From a virus, in IMG/VR virus record IMGVR_UViG_3300042197_002219, positions 1-51,696 of that record: DNA of 51,696 bases. One strand, 5' to 3'. The notes below the pieces were generated by a model. It was not told the origin of the DNA and ran no database searches. It saw only the letters and a program-made list of their open reading frames with translations. The position numbers and the translations under genes are program-made. This document shows positions 15,534 to 24,376 of this stretch, piece by piece. The stretch's first letter is position 1. The number at the start of each line of letters is the position of its first letter.

Positions 15534-16508
15534 TTACTCCTCATGTCGAATTAAAATAACTATATCCAAACAACCTAAGCTCCAATGCAATCCAAGAGAA
15601 GAACATTTAAATTCAGTTTTTAATTTTGGCACTGAAACCTTTATTTGCTCTTCTCCAAGATTTGGCGGTAAATATTGAAAGCCGTCTTCAAACCTTGTGT
15701 CATATACTAACGCCAAACACGCATCGCCTACAACGACAGCATGATATTTAGCCGCCATTGTGCCAAGCTTTGACATTTCAAAATAAGTTTCAAACTGCGG
15801 TCTTTCTGGTTTTCCTTTAAAAAACGGAATTTGAAAACTTTCTAACGTGCTTTCTAACTTATCGTTTTCTTTTGGCAGCATGTCTTTTATCTCTGGTTCA
15901 GCAACTTTTGGCGGCTGTATTGAACCTGCTAACTGATTCATTTTTTCAATCAACAAATTGATAGTTTGAGTTTGCTGTAAGACTTGACTGTGTAACATGT
16001 TATGCTCAACAACATTGTTAGCTGTTTGGACTTTTCTAAATTGATCAGCGGCGAGTTTGGCTTCTTCCTGCAACTCCATGTTTACTTGGTTTGTTATTTT
16101 AACGTGATTTTCGTCAATTGTGCCTGGAGTAATTGGTGGCAAACTTGTCAGAGGCTTTATTGTGTCCATCATAATTCCTTTCTTGGATTCAGGTAACTTA
16201 ACAGGAATACTCTCTTCTTCTTTCAGCATGCGTTTGCTGAGTTCTTTGTAGAAAGCAGAAACATCAGAAACACGTTTAGCCGCGCTATTAAACACATTTT
16301 TTGATTTGGCAACTAGTGCCATGTCTACAGAAAATCCACCACCTTCTTCGCCAGGATCGACTACGACAACACGAGATTTGTTTGCGTCAAAACCTAAAGA
16401 TTGTCCGTCGTTTCCAGCCCTTGGAATCATTACACCAGGCACAACTCCTTTCATTTCGTGGTATTTAGTGGGGTCCGGCGTATCTGCCCTCACGCTATTT
16501 CTGGCCAT
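15534..16508 (-). CDS. Hypothetical, probably virion-associated protein, 324 aa
   Basis: I use the ATG at 16508 (MARNSVRADTPD). A TTG four codons earlier is possible. The N-terminal third is extended and Gly/Asp-rich (IPRAGNDGQSLGFD, VVVVDPGEEGGGFSVDMAL). Residues about 140-200 look like a coiled coil with many Gln, Asn and Leu. The C-terminal third is beta-rich (AVVVGDACLALVYDTRF, LGLHWSLGCLDIVILIRHEE). Position next to the portal suggests a head or neck protein. No family is recognised. Confidence 0.7.
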   Translation of the reverse strand: MARNSVRADTPDPTKYHEMKGVVPGVMIPRAGNDGQSLGFDANKSRVVVVDPGEEGGGFSVDMALVAKSKNVFNSAAKRVSDVSAFYKELSKRMLKEEESIPVKLPESKKGIMMDTIKPLTSLPPITPGTIDENHVKITNQVNMELQEEAKLAADQFRKVQTANNVVEHNMLHSQVLQQTQTINLLIEKMNQLAGSIQPPKVAEPEIKDMLPKENDKLESTLESFQIPFFKGKPERPQFETYFEMSKLGTMAAKYHAVVVGDACLALVYDTRFEDGFQYLPPNLGEEQIKVSVPKLKTEFKCSSLGLHWSLGCLDIVILIRHEE

Positions 16509-16539
16509 GTTAATACCCAATAGCTAAAAAAAAGAAAAA

Positions 16540-17160
16540 TTAATCTTCGTCTGGTTCTTGCAAATCACCATCGTCCACAGTCTCATTGTCCGGGTCAGCT
16601 GAGAATTTGTCATTCTCAATACCTGGAACAAAATAAGACTGGGACTTTAAGTGTGCCTGATCGCCTAACCAACCGTCTTCTTCAATCTCAAGTTCTTCAA
16701 TTAATTCTGTCTGATCCAATAATTTGAATGGTTCATTCGGTCCTATTAGCACAGCTTTTTGGTTTGGCAAAAGTAAGTAACGACACACTAAACCATCTTT
16801 CTGCCGTTTAAAAGATTTAGACAAACGTAAAGGAACACCGTACATAGCCCATACAGCAGTCGTTTGTCCTTCTTTTTTTGCAACAGCTTCAATTAATTGC
16901 ACCAAATCTTTGAACATATAAACGCGAGGAAATTCACCTTCTGGCATGTCACATAAACACCAGGAATGTTCAATTTGTTTTGGCAACTCATTTTGATTGT
17001 CTACAGTATCGTTTAACTGTTGCGCCAATTCAGTTGGCAACTGATTTAATAGTTTTTTGTAGGCAATAGCATTGTCGTCTTCGACTTTATCGTTTGACTG
17101 GTTCAAACCAGGAACAGTTTTTTTATAGTTTTCCCATTTCGATGTTATTTCATTTTCCAT
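16540..17160 (-). CDS. Acidic hypothetical protein, 206 aa
   Basis: The start is the ATG at 17160 (MENEITSKW), preceded by GGAG. A longer frame reaches 17214 but overlaps the neighbouring gene. The protein has a central alpha/beta part (YMFKDLVQLIEAVAKKEGQTTAVWAMYGVPLRLSKSF, RYLLLPNQKAVLIGP) and a strongly acidic tail ending in DDGDLQEPDED. No family is recognised. It belongs to the closely packed run of genes upstream of the portal. Confidence 0.7.
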   Translation of the reverse strand: MENEITSKWENYKKTVPGLNQSNDKVEDDNAIAYKKLLNQLPTELAQQLNDTVDNQNELPKQIEHSWCLCDMPEGEFPRVYMFKDLVQLIEAVAKKEGQTTAVWAMYGVPLRLSKSFKRQKDGLVCRYLLLPNQKAVLIGPNEPFKLLDQTELIEELEIEEDGWLGDQAHLKSQSYFVPGIENDKFSADPDNETVDDGDLQEPDED

Positions 17161-17161
17161 G

Positions 17162-17392
17162 TTATTTCTCCACAGCTGGTATGTATGTAACAAACACACT
17201 AATTTTGTTTTCAAATTTTACTGGAATTCCAATAAGAATGACAACGTTTTTAGTTTGCTTTACCCATTCGTTAATTTGAGTTTCTATTTCAGAAATTTCA
17301 TCAACAAAAAACCCTTTTACTTGGAATAACTGGTTCGGCAAGAGAAAATGTTTTAACGAGTTTAACTCCAGTTTTTTTAAATTATCGCGCAT
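17162..17392 (-). CDS. Small hypothetical protein, 76 aa
   Basis: A 76-residue alpha/beta protein (MRDNLKKLEL, EISEIETQINEWVKQ, VVILIGIPVKF, VFVTYIPAV). Its start lies inside the end of the upstream gene (overlap 11 bp) and its stop is one base before the next gene's start, typical of coupled phage genes. No family is recognised. Confidence 0.7.
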   Translation of the reverse strand: MRDNLKKLELNSLKHFLLPNQLFQVKGFFVDEISEIETQINEWVKQTKNVVILIGIPVKFENKISVFVTYIPAVEK

Positions 17393-18089
17393 TTATCGAC
17401 CTCGATTTTTTTTCGTTAAACTGTTCATCTTGTTGTTCTAGCAGCACTTGCTTATACGCGTTAAACGCTTTTTCTTGAGATAGATTTGGTTGTGAAAATA
17501 GTTTATTAGCCGCATTAACGTGCATTTTGTCTGGTTTGAAAGTAAGAACTTGCGGCAATAATTTGATTTCCTTATCTCGTGTATCAAACGCGTATTGCCT
17601 TTCATTTGATAACACAGCAAAAACATTCACATTAATCGTAGGAGCATTTTGGGAAATCAATATTTTATTATCTGCAAAAAACGGATCATAAACATTTAAA
17701 TTTTGTAACGCATACTGGTATATTTTTTTAAACACCGTATCAAACTGCACGGTTTCAAGAATACCATTAACTAATTTAAGCCATTGGCTTTGTTCTGCGG
17801 CCCACAAAGTATGATTCCAACTTGGATCACCGCCTACAGATAATCCTTGAAAAATTGGTTTATTGAACTTATACCAAAAAATCTTGATGTCATGTCGCTG
17901 AACTAAATCAGACAAATTTACCTCAGAGTAACGCCCCCAAAGATAAAGTATTGCCGGGGTGTACCAAACATAACCTTGAATGTCCGATAAACTAGTTGCA
18001 TTCTGAAATTCAATACGATATTTGGGAACACGAAAAGGTTTAAATTCATATGCTTTGTCTTTTTCAATTTTTGGAAAATCTGCTGACAT
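17382..18089 (-). CDS. Hypothetical protein, 235 aa, aromatic-rich
   Basis: The protein is rich in Trp and Tyr (GYVWYTPAILYLWGRY, IFWYKFNKPIFQGL, PSWNHTLWAAEQSQWLKL), suggesting a compact beta-rich fold such as a virion component. The C-terminal 40 residues are polar with many Gln, Glu and Lys. No motif is recognised. It lies between two other unknown proteins with overlaps of a few bases, in the block upstream of the portal gene, so a structural or assembly role is possible. Confidence 0.7.
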   Translation of the reverse strand: MSADFPKIEKDKAYEFKPFRVPKYRIEFQNATSLSDIQGYVWYTPAILYLWGRYSEVNLSDLVQRHDIKIFWYKFNKPIFQGLSVGGDPSWNHTLWAAEQSQWLKLVNGILETVQFDTVFKKIYQYALQNLNVYDPFFADNKILISQNAPTINVNVFAVLSNERQYAFDTRDKEIKLLPQVLTFKPDKMHVNAANKLFSQPNLSQEKAFNAYKQVLLEQQDEQFNEKKSRSINAR

Positions 18090-18092
18090 GCT

Positions 18093-18800
18093 TTAATTCC
18101 GTGAAATTGGTTTTACAAATCCTAGCTTTAATGCGGCGGCAATCAAGAGGTCCCCATCACGCTCAGCACTAGTACCTGTTCCCAGCCATCCAGTTAAAAG
18201 GTTTTTGTATTTTTGTTTTTCTTCTGGCTGTTTTTGATTAAAAGCACAAGCTTCAATTAACTGCCTCACCTCTTTATCTTCTTTTGCTATTTCAATTTTT
18301 TGTGTTTTGCACCACAAATCTACAGGTAAAGATTCACCAAATGCACCACAAGCAAAAGCTAATTTTTTCAAAAAATCATTTAAGCCAGGAAGCCCAACAA
18401 AAGTAATTTTGTTAAAACCTGGAGCATTTAAATCTGAAGTCCATTCACCTACAAAGTTATTGAGCAGAAAAGCTCTAGCCGCAAGACACACAGGTAACTT
18501 TGAACCATCTAACCTGCCTGACAACTTGTATGTTTTAATTTCGGATAATCCGGGAACAATAAACCTGATTGCCAAAATGTCAGAATTAATTTCATCTAGT
18601 TTAGTGCTTGCTGTTTCTTTACTTGCTACCAACTCGTTGTAAGTAAAAAACTCAGGTAAACAATTTTTTTGCACTAATGTTTCTGCAAATGCTTTATCTT
18701 CAGCAAGTTCTGATTCCTGTGATTTAGCTAGCCAAGCTTTACGTTGCTCGTCCGCTTCTTCGGCTGTAGAAAGATACGCCCAACTGATAAAAACATGCAT
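18093..18800 (-). CDS. Hypothetical protein, 235 aa
   Basis: I set the start at the ATG at 18800 (MHVFISWAYLS), with GGCGGAAT just upstream. The protein is mixed alpha/beta. The N-terminus contains a charged helical segment (EEADEQRKAWLAKSQESELAEDKAFAETL), followed by a globular part with CLAARAFLLNNFVGEWTSDL and KLAFACGAFGESLPVDLW, and a C-terminal region with LLTGWLGTGTSAERDGDLLIAAALKLGF. The last segment contains a Gly/Thr-rich loop but no Walker motif. No family is recognised. Confidence 0.7.
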   Translation of the reverse strand: MHVFISWAYLSTAEEADEQRKAWLAKSQESELAEDKAFAETLVQKNCLPEFFTYNELVASKETASTKLDEINSDILAIRFIVPGLSEIKTYKLSGRLDGSKLPVCLAARAFLLNNFVGEWTSDLNAPGFNKITFVGLPGLNDFLKKLAFACGAFGESLPVDLWCKTQKIEIAKEDKEVRQLIEACAFNQKQPEEKQKYKNLLTGWLGTGTSAERDGDLLIAAALKLGFVKPISRN

Positions 18801-18815
18801 TGTCAATTCCGCCTT

Positions 18816-19877
18816 TTAAGGTGCTAACTCAATTGCTGGAATCGTAGCTATTTCGTTTAATCCGACTGTAATCTTAAAAGAATCAACACCATCAACTTGT
18901 ACTGGTTCAGCAACCACTGCTCGTAGTAAATTGTGCATTCTCAATAATTCGTAATCTGGCAGATGCAATTCATTTGGTTTTAATTCGCGCTGCAATGGCA
19001 AACCTGAAATGAGCAAAGCTCCAGCTGTTTTTGTCCATTTTTTTAACTTGTGCTGGGCTTCATTTGCTCGCGTTAACAGCGGAGAAAATGATAAGCCTGT
19101 AAATGCCACAGAAATATCATCAACAATAAGAGCATCTACAGGATTTTTCAGCTGTGGAAAAATACTTGATGCGTACAATTGTTGAAAACTTGCATTAACT
19201 GCTGCACAGTTTTCCCAAACCTTTTCAGACAAACTAGCAAGGCTAGGGTCCGTTATCGTACTATCGCCAAGCGTTAATCTAACTAATTGATTCGATCCGC
19301 TGCCAAACTCCAATAAATTTTTCGTAACTTTGTTTAATAGCCAACGCACAACTTTAGATTCACCAATAAACAACAAAGAATTCTGTCTGTTTAATTTAAT
19401 TTCATTGTTTGCTTTGTCATGCAAGGAAAAACCAATGTCAATTTCCGTGTTTATTCGTTTTTCTTCTTTCTCTGCATTTTCCTTTTGTTTTTCTTCTGTT
19501 TGAACTTGTGTATGGTGAAGCGTTACCTTCTTTAGCCAGGGTAACACCGTTTCGATCAAACCTTTTAATAAAGTGTTACTGTCAAAACTTTCATAGGTTT
19601 TGGCAACAGAAGCGTTTATTAATATTTCTTTTAACGCAACCTTATGATTCTCATTCCATTCAATTTGTTCTGCTTCAAACTTTGATTGCTCTTTATTGAT
19701 GTCCAAACTGCGTATCAACAAATCAAGTTCATACATGCTCGCAGTATAGAGTTGTCGCGCTGCCAGCATTGAAGCAACTACTTGCACAAAAGCTGGTTTA
19801 GTCTGCATGAGGTGATTTGCACAAGCAGCAATTGCAGCCATGCTTTTTTCTGCTGCCAAATCCTTTTCCTGCGTCAT
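18816..19877 (-). CDS. Possible RecA-fold protein with degenerate P-loop
   Basis: The protein has 353 residues and starts behind AAAGGT. Residues 1-150 are helical and charged, with a Lys/Glu coiled-coil-like segment near 125-145. Around residue 168 the sequence LLFIGESKVVRWLLNKV occupies the place of a Walker A strand and loop but lacks GK(S/T). Later, DALIVDDISVAF resembles a Walker B strand, followed by SPLLTRANEAQHKLKKW and GALLISGLPLQ, similar in layout to RecA/RadA/DnaB cores. I infer an inactive paralogue or structural ATPase relative. If correct it would not hydrolyse ATP. It sits next to two nuclease genes. Confidence in the fold is low and in the gene high. Confidence 0.65.
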   Translation of the reverse strand: MTQEKDLAAEKSMAAIAACANHLMQTKPAFVQVVASMLAARQLYTASMYELDLLIRSLDINKEQSKFEAEQIEWNENHKVALKEILINASVAKTYESFDSNTLLKGLIETVLPWLKKVTLHHTQVQTEEKQKENAEKEEKRINTEIDIGFSLHDKANNEIKLNRQNSLLFIGESKVVRWLLNKVTKNLLEFGSGSNQLVRLTLGDSTITDPSLASLSEKVWENCAAVNASFQQLYASSIFPQLKNPVDALIVDDISVAFTGLSFSPLLTRANEAQHKLKKWTKTAGALLISGLPLQRELKPNELHLPDYELLRMHNLLRAVVAEPVQVDGVDSFKITVGLNEIATIPAIELAP

Positions 19878-19887
19878 GAGTTACCTT

Positions 19888-20250
19888 TCAACTTGCATCC
19901 GATTTGTCACGGTTCTCAATAACTTGTTGCATGGCTTTAACAAGCCTTTCCAAGTCTTGTAGCTTAACCGTCACTAACCAAGGCCTATGATTTTTGCGAT
20001 GAAAAACAACAGGCACTTTTAAGTTTTTACTATCTTCGCAAGCTTGGTCAATAGCTTTATCAATGTTTAAAGCTTGCACTCTTTTACTTTCAACATGTAT
20101 TCCTGGCAGCCCAACAACGTCTTCTCCTTCAAGACCGTTGTACTGTTGCCCCCTACGCGCTTTAGTGCCAAACAATTCATTCAAGACAGCAGCAAGTTCT
20201 CGTTCTCCAACTGCGCCTTTATTGCGTGAATTCTTTCTAGCCTTAGCCAT
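19888..20250 (-). CDS. PDDEXK nuclease, Holliday-junction-resolvase-like
   Basis: The start is the ATG at 20250 (MAKARKNSRN), behind GAGGT, giving 120 residues. The motif order matches the PDDEXK fold of archaeal Hjc and phage resolvases: NKGAVGERELAAVLNELFG with Glu16, GEDVVGLPGIHVESKR with Asp44 and the E-x-K pair Glu54/Lys56, then VVFHRKNHRPWLVTV. Such enzymes cut branched DNA before packaging or during recombination. It overlaps nothing essential but its ribosome site lies in the end of the exonuclease gene, so the two are probably coupled. RuvC or T7 endonuclease I families do not fit the motifs. Confidence 0.85.
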   Translation of the reverse strand: MAKARKNSRNKGAVGERELAAVLNELFGTKARRGQQYNGLEGEDVVGLPGIHVESKRVQALNIDKAIDQACEDSKNLKVPVVFHRKNHRPWLVTVKLQDLERLVKAMQQVIENRDKSDAS

Positions 20251-20257
20251 GTTAACC

Positions 20258-21208
20258 TCAAATGAGTCGTTGTCGCCTTTGCGGTTTCTTTGACGGAACC
20301 ACGGGCGCAAGTTTTGAATTATCTACACGATTGTTCGCAGTGTTATCAAGTTTACTTTGCGCTTTATCATTCTGTTGCGCATATTCTTTTGCTTCTTTCT
20401 CATACAGAAAATCAAATGTTTTAACTCGGTGTGTTGAATCGACAGGTGCTCTAGGAATTAGCAAACTACGGTATTCTTCCATAATCCAATGCAAGCACAT
20501 GGAGTCAAATCCTGCCGTATGTGCCTCATTTTCAATTACTTTGTGTTTTTGCAAAAGTTTGTAATGGTCAAGGATAAGTTTCAATGACCACTTAATTCCG
20601 CCAATTTTTAAATTGATAACTCGATTAAAATAAGTTTTCAAAGTTTCTGATCTTTGCGGTAACACTATTTGTTTAAAATGCACCGCGTCACCCGAGGTAG
20701 CTTCCCAAATCTGATTCGCTTTAAAAATACTACCTGTGTCAAAATAATTGTTTTCTGGTAATGAAAAACTTTTGTTTATAAATCTATCAAAATTTCCTTT
20801 TAAAATACGCTCATCTGCATTTTGTCCGTTCTGCGCCACAAAAGGTAAATTGCGTTTGTCCCAAGCAGCAAACAACTTGTAATAAAAATTTAAAGCTTGA
20901 ATTGGATCAGCGCCTTCTTTTTTTACAAACTCAGAATTAAACTTCCAACCAGGACCAACTACTGATCGCATATTTTGTAATTTGTAATCTAACCAATTTG
21001 CTTGCACAGAAGGGTGGTTGTACCAATTCAAGACAATATTGAACTTGTCAACCACCACTCCCTTTTCAACCATCACATGCCCGATTTCTAAAATCAAATC
21101 ATTTCTTAAATCACTGCCTGTAAACTCAGTATCAAAACACAGATAGGAATCAGGAAAGGCATGATTATATTTTGCAGTAAAATCGGGCGTCCAATTATTG
21201 ATAATCAT
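20258..21208 (-). CDS. DnaQ-like DEDD 3'-5' exonuclease
   Basis: The 316-residue protein contains SYLCFDTEFTG with the DxE pair at D26/E28, EIGHVMVEKGVVVDKF, a middle FVAQNGQNADERIL as Exo II equivalent, and HTAGFDSMCLHWIMEEY as the HTAxxD Exo III motif. It should remove nucleotides from 3' ends of DNA or RNA. The C-terminal 60 residues are Lys/Gln/Ser-rich and look like a disordered tail. The family A polymerase in this window already has its own exonuclease domain, so this is a separate enzyme, perhaps for RNA turnover or recombination. The upstream ribosome site is AAGGA. Confidence 0.88.
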   Translation of the reverse strand: MIINNWTPDFTAKYNHAFPDSYLCFDTEFTGSDLRNDLILEIGHVMVEKGVVVDKFNIVLNWYNHPSVQANWLDYKLQNMRSVVGPGWKFNSEFVKKEGADPIQALNFYYKLFAAWDKRNLPFVAQNGQNADERILKGNFDRFINKSFSLPENNYFDTGSIFKANQIWEATSGDAVHFKQIVLPQRSETLKTYFNRVINLKIGGIKWSLKLILDHYKLLQKHKVIENEAHTAGFDSMCLHWIMEEYRSLLIPRAPVDSTHRVKTFDFLYEKEAKEYAQQNDKAQSKLDNTANNRVDNSKLAPVVPSKKPQRRQRLI

Positions 21209-21229
21209 GCCATAAGTCCTTGAGCCAAT

Positions 21230-21742
21230 TTAACTTTTTATTAGTATGGCTAACATTGTCTTTAATTTCAATTTCAATCGTTCATACCATCTGCGTAAAC
21301 TGGACATTCCAGCATATTTCCTAAACTCTTCTGCGTACTTCATTAAATCTGCCACGGTTTGCAACGGACCTTCTCCGCTAATAGTCGCTTCTCTAACACC
21401 TGCATACTGAATACCGGCATAGCATGAACCAATCATTGCCAACACTGCAACTTGAGCCGCTGGTTTACACTTAAAAAATCCAGCTTTATTCAGGCTTTCA
21501 AACATCGACATTTTAGGATCAGTTGCGGCTGATGCAATGTAAGTACAGTAGGCACAACAGGCTTCGCCTAAATCATCAATTGAAACATTTTCTCGCTTCA
21601 ACAATTGATCTAACTCAGGCCATTTATTGTCTTCCAAACGAGCCGCAACCATGTGCATTACTTGTTGGAAATTGTGCGCCACATCTCTACTGGGGTTATA
21701 GAGCCTTTTATCTTCAGCTGTCATACGCGCCTGGATAGTCAT
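21230..21742 (-). CDS. Hypothetical protein, 170 aa
   Basis: A mainly helical protein with ACCAYCTYIASAAT, AAQVAVLAMIGSCYAGIQYAG and a basic C-terminus (SLRRWYERLKLKLKTML). Several Cys are present but not in a clear metal motif. The start at 21742 overlaps the end of the zinc-finger gene by 4 bp. No family is recognised. Confidence 0.7.
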   Translation of the reverse strand: MTIQARMTAEDKRLYNPSRDVAHNFQQVMHMVAARLEDNKWPELDQLLKRENVSIDDLGEACCAYCTYIASAATDPKMSMFESLNKAGFFKCKPAAQVAVLAMIGSCYAGIQYAGVREATISGEGPLQTVADLMKYAEEFRKYAGMSSLRRWYERLKLKLKTMLAILIKS

Positions 21743-22650
21743 TTCTTACGTTCCTCAAAGTTACAATTAACACACAAATCTTTACGATCTGTTTCCATCG
21801 GATCAAAAAATGCGTCCTTTTCGCACCTCAAGCATTTGCTCAAAGTATAGGTCTTTAAATGCGTTGCCAACGGACATTTATCAATACCGTATGGGCAATG
21901 ATAACACTCCAAGTTTCGATGCCCTTTTAAACAATCTGTCTGAGTCCTGTCTCTTCCAGCGATTAATCGTTTGTTGTAATTTGTCGTGGCATACGAATGT
22001 CCTATTGTTGTAACAAAAGGGTCTGCTTGAGATTTCTTAGGATCAACTAAAAGAAAACAGCGCAAACCCGAATATTGCCTAATATCACTAAACAAGTTCT
22101 TGTTCTGCTGTTCTCCTCTGGAGTTAACGTGAGAAGAACTAAAACCAAAACCCAAATTCTTTTCATTTCTGTAGCAAGATAAGTAATAGGTTTTTTTAAG
22201 CGACCAATATTGAATGATTTTTTTAGGCACAATACTACCGGCCAAACTTTGAAATGTTAGTTCGTGTACAAGCCTATTAAGTTTTTTAACTGTTTGTATT
22301 TCGTAAACTTGAGCCGGAATCCATTCGAAGTCTTCTTGCCTTGCCCAAGGAATAACTGGTTTTTGATCTAACAATTTGTTTAAATTTCCAGCCAATCTCC
22401 AACAAGTATCAAATAACAATGACTTCGTTAAATGTTTTTTCACTAAATCCTTCACGCTATCTTGCACAGTTATACGCAAAATGTCTTTAGGTAAGTATTC
22501 GTGTAATAAGTTTACAAACTCGTGAAAATCACTACCCGTCATTTTTTTGTCTACTAGATGCAGCAATTTCGATACGAGTTTATTTCGAGTTTCCAAAACA
22601 TTTTGTATCAGCACATTCGGTATCGGCGGTAAATCATTCGTAGTAGTCAT
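21739..22650 (-). CDS. Hypothetical protein with C-terminal zinc-finger motifs, 303 aa
   Basis: The first 200 residues are helical and basic and lack known motifs. The C-terminal quarter contains CYHCPYGIDKC, then KCLRCEKD followed by LCVNCNFEERKK, giving a likely four-Cys zinc ribbon plus a second Cys cluster. That pattern suggests nucleic acid or protein binding. It overlaps its neighbours by 4 and 17 bp. Its place between a glycosyltransferase block and nucleases does not define a role. A regulator of late transcription is conceivable but not shown. Confidence 0.75.
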   Translation of the reverse strand: MTTTNDLPPIPNVLIQNVLETRNKLVSKLLHLVDKKMTGSDFHEFVNLLHEYLPKDILRITVQDSVKDLVKKHLTKSLLFDTCWRLAGNLNKLLDQKPVIPWARQEDFEWIPAQVYEIQTVKKLNRLVHELTFQSLAGSIVPKKIIQYWSLKKTYYLSCYRNEKNLGFGFSSSHVNSRGEQQNKNLFSDIRQYSGLRCFLLVDPKKSQADPFVTTIGHSYATTNYNKRLIAGRDRTQTDCLKGHRNLECYHCPYGIDKCPLATHLKTYTLSKCLRCEKDAFFDPMETDRKDLCVNCNFEERKK

Positions 22651-23092
22651 CTTCTTGTAAATCCTTAGCCGTTAAATTGACATCTATGTATTCATTTCTT
22701 ACCCACCTGGCATAACGTTGTTTGTCGTTACGCACAAAATCATGTACTCGATTTCCGTTGCGGTTTAAATGCGTATCCAAATAACTCCAATGCTCGAATC
22801 GAGCAGGTTTAACATCCCGCTGATCAAACATGTCCAATTCAACAATGTTAAGCATCCCGACAGCTTCTCTTATAGTGCCGCCACTGTTTAAGAACTCGGC
22901 AAGACCATCAACAAAAATAGATTTTTTAATTAATTCACCGATTGCGATTTCGTCTGTTTTTTCAATTTGCTTTATTACTACAATTTCAGCCGTTGTTTTT
23001 CCAAAGTTTAAACACAAAGAAAGTCTTGCTCCTTTGTCGTCTTTTGTAATTTTAGAAAACCAACCTTCAGCCGGATTCATACTTTCGTTCAT
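22634..23092 (-). CDS. Hypothetical protein, 152 aa
   Basis: The ATG at 23092 follows GAGGG and overlaps the preceding stop. The protein has an N-terminal beta-rich part (GARLSLCLNFGKTTAEIVVI) and a C-terminal segment rich in Arg, Asp and Tyr (HLNRNGNRVHDFVRNDKQRYARWVRNEY). No family is recognised. It is likely cotranscribed with the 134-residue gene and the zinc-finger gene. Confidence 0.7.
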   Translation of the reverse strand: MNESMNPAEGWFSKITKDDKGARLSLCLNFGKTTAEIVVIKQIEKTDEIAIGELIKKSIFVDGLAEFLNSGGTIREAVGMLNIVELDMFDQRDVKPARFEHWSYLDTHLNRNGNRVHDFVRNDKQRYARWVRNEYIDVNLTAKDLQEDDYYE

Positions 23093-23493
23093 ACATAATC
23101 CCTCAGTTCAACGCTTATTCCAAGATAAGCGCGATAACGGTGATTAGTTAATTCGTGACAATTAGTTGCCAATATGACAATGACTTTTTCAATAATTCCA
23201 CCATTTAACTTTGCTGTAAATTTCATGGCAGTTTCAATTCCTAAACCTGTTAAAAGACTGCCATGTGTTAATTTCTTAAAGTTTAAGTCTTCATTAGGTT
23301 CTGCTGTTATTAACGCAAAAATAGGAATACGAACAGCATCACTTATGCCTGTTGTAAGCGTAGCGTTACCAGTCGTTGGATCAGTTAGAGTGTAATATTT
23401 TGATGTTTTGTTTAATTCAGACAACATAAAAACAGGTTGATTTCCCTGCTTTAAATAAGGTTCAACTTCAAAAGAATGGTATTCAAACTGCAT
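23089..23493 (-). CDS. Hypothetical protein, 134 aa
   Basis: The protein is beta-rich with short strands (YYTLTDPTTGNATL, IPIFALITAE, GIIEKVIVILATN), as in small virion or baseplate proteins. The start at 23493 lies inside the end of the glycosyltransferase gene, behind AAGGAT. No family is recognised. Confidence 0.7.
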   Translation of the reverse strand: MQFEYHSFEVEPYLKQGNQPVFMLSELNKTSKYYTLTDPTTGNATLTTGISDAVRIPIFALITAEPNEDLNFKKLTHGSLLTGLGIETAMKFTAKLNGGIIEKVIVILATNCHELTNHRYRAYLGISVELRDYV

Positions 23494-24298
23494 ACCTAGA
23501 TATCCTTAAATTAAAGTTTTGATGCGCCAACGATGGTGTTGGATTACCGTCAGACCAGACATAATTTTCACTTGTCTTACCTATGCCTCGTCTGCCTGCT
23601 CGACCTCCCACATTTATATGTACCACCATATTATTGTTTGGATCATGTTTTTTTACGCAACTCTCGCAATGACATTTAACTCCTTGCGAATAATTATAAA
23701 GAGTTGCATTTTGTTGTCTTATCAATTCGCCTAATATTGAGTCTCCTCCGTTGTGATAAATAGCTGGAAACGGATAATCCCATTTCAATAAAAATGAACT
23801 GTCAGTCACCCACCAACCACCAGTTGCAAATTGAAATCTATGCCTATGGTTCATAACCTTTCGGTTGTACCAAGGTTGTTGTTGAATAACTTCGTACTGC
23901 TTACCTCTTTGAATTATTATATGCACAGAACCAATTTGAGTTTTATTTTGTGACGCGATTGCAGTAGCATCCCACCACGCTTTTCCTGCCCGATGATCAA
24001 CATAACTATCATCGTCAAACCACATAACCTTTTTAGCCAAAGGATAAGAATCTTTAAACATAGCCCGCATCAACGGATATTTGCCTATGTTCCTACCTTC
24101 GTTTTCTTCGTAAATGTAAACGGGAGTGCTGTGCATTCTTTGTAACGCCCAGGACTGCACGTAATCTTTTGTTTCTGCGCAAACCTCATTTAAACCTATA
24201 CGAAAATCAACAACGTTTGAGTTATTGACTAATGAGCTTAATAGTTTTTTTGCAAGATTTGCGTAATTCCCATAAAGCAAAACGCAAACAGAAAACAT
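23483..24298 (-). CDS. GT-A-type glycosyltransferase
   Basis: The ATG at 24298 (MFSVCVLLYGN) is preferred over a TTG four codons upstream, giving 271 residues. Family features: FSVCVLLYGNYANLAKKLL as first strand and helix, VMWFDDDSYVDH with a DDD metal motif, FATGGWWVTDSSFLLKWDYP, and HNGGDSILGELI as the acceptor-side motif. A Cys cluster (KCHCESCVKKH) precedes the C-terminus and is unusual, possibly metal-binding. It is the first gene after the strong terminator at 24316-24353, so it needs its own promoter or read-through. The acceptor is unknown. Confidence 0.85.
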   Translation of the reverse strand: MFSVCVLLYGNYANLAKKLLSSLVNNSNVVDFRIGLNEVCAETKDYVQSWALQRMHSTPVYIYEENEGRNIGKYPLMRAMFKDSYPLAKKVMWFDDDSYVDHRAGKAWWDATAIASQNKTQIGSVHIIIQRGKQYEVIQQQPWYNRKVMNHRHRFQFATGGWWVTDSSFLLKWDYPFPAIYHNGGDSILGELIRQQNATLYNYSQGVKCHCESCVKKHDPNNNMVVHINVGGRAGRRGIGKTSENYVWSDGNPTPSLAHQNFNLRISRYAV

Positions 24299-24315
24299 GA
24301 CTTTATCCAATATGT

Positions 24316-24353
24316 AAAAAAAAAGCCCGTAACTATTTGATTAGTTACGGGCT
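24316..24353 (-). terminator. Rho-independent terminator after the DNA-binding gene
   Basis: On the minus strand a near-perfect stem built on AGCCCGTAACTA with its complement around a short loop (24325-24353) is followed by nine T. It ends the replication operon at 24377 and separates it from the glycosyltransferase gene. Confidence 0.92.
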
Positions 24354-24376
24354 GATTGTCAACACAAAGAACAAGA

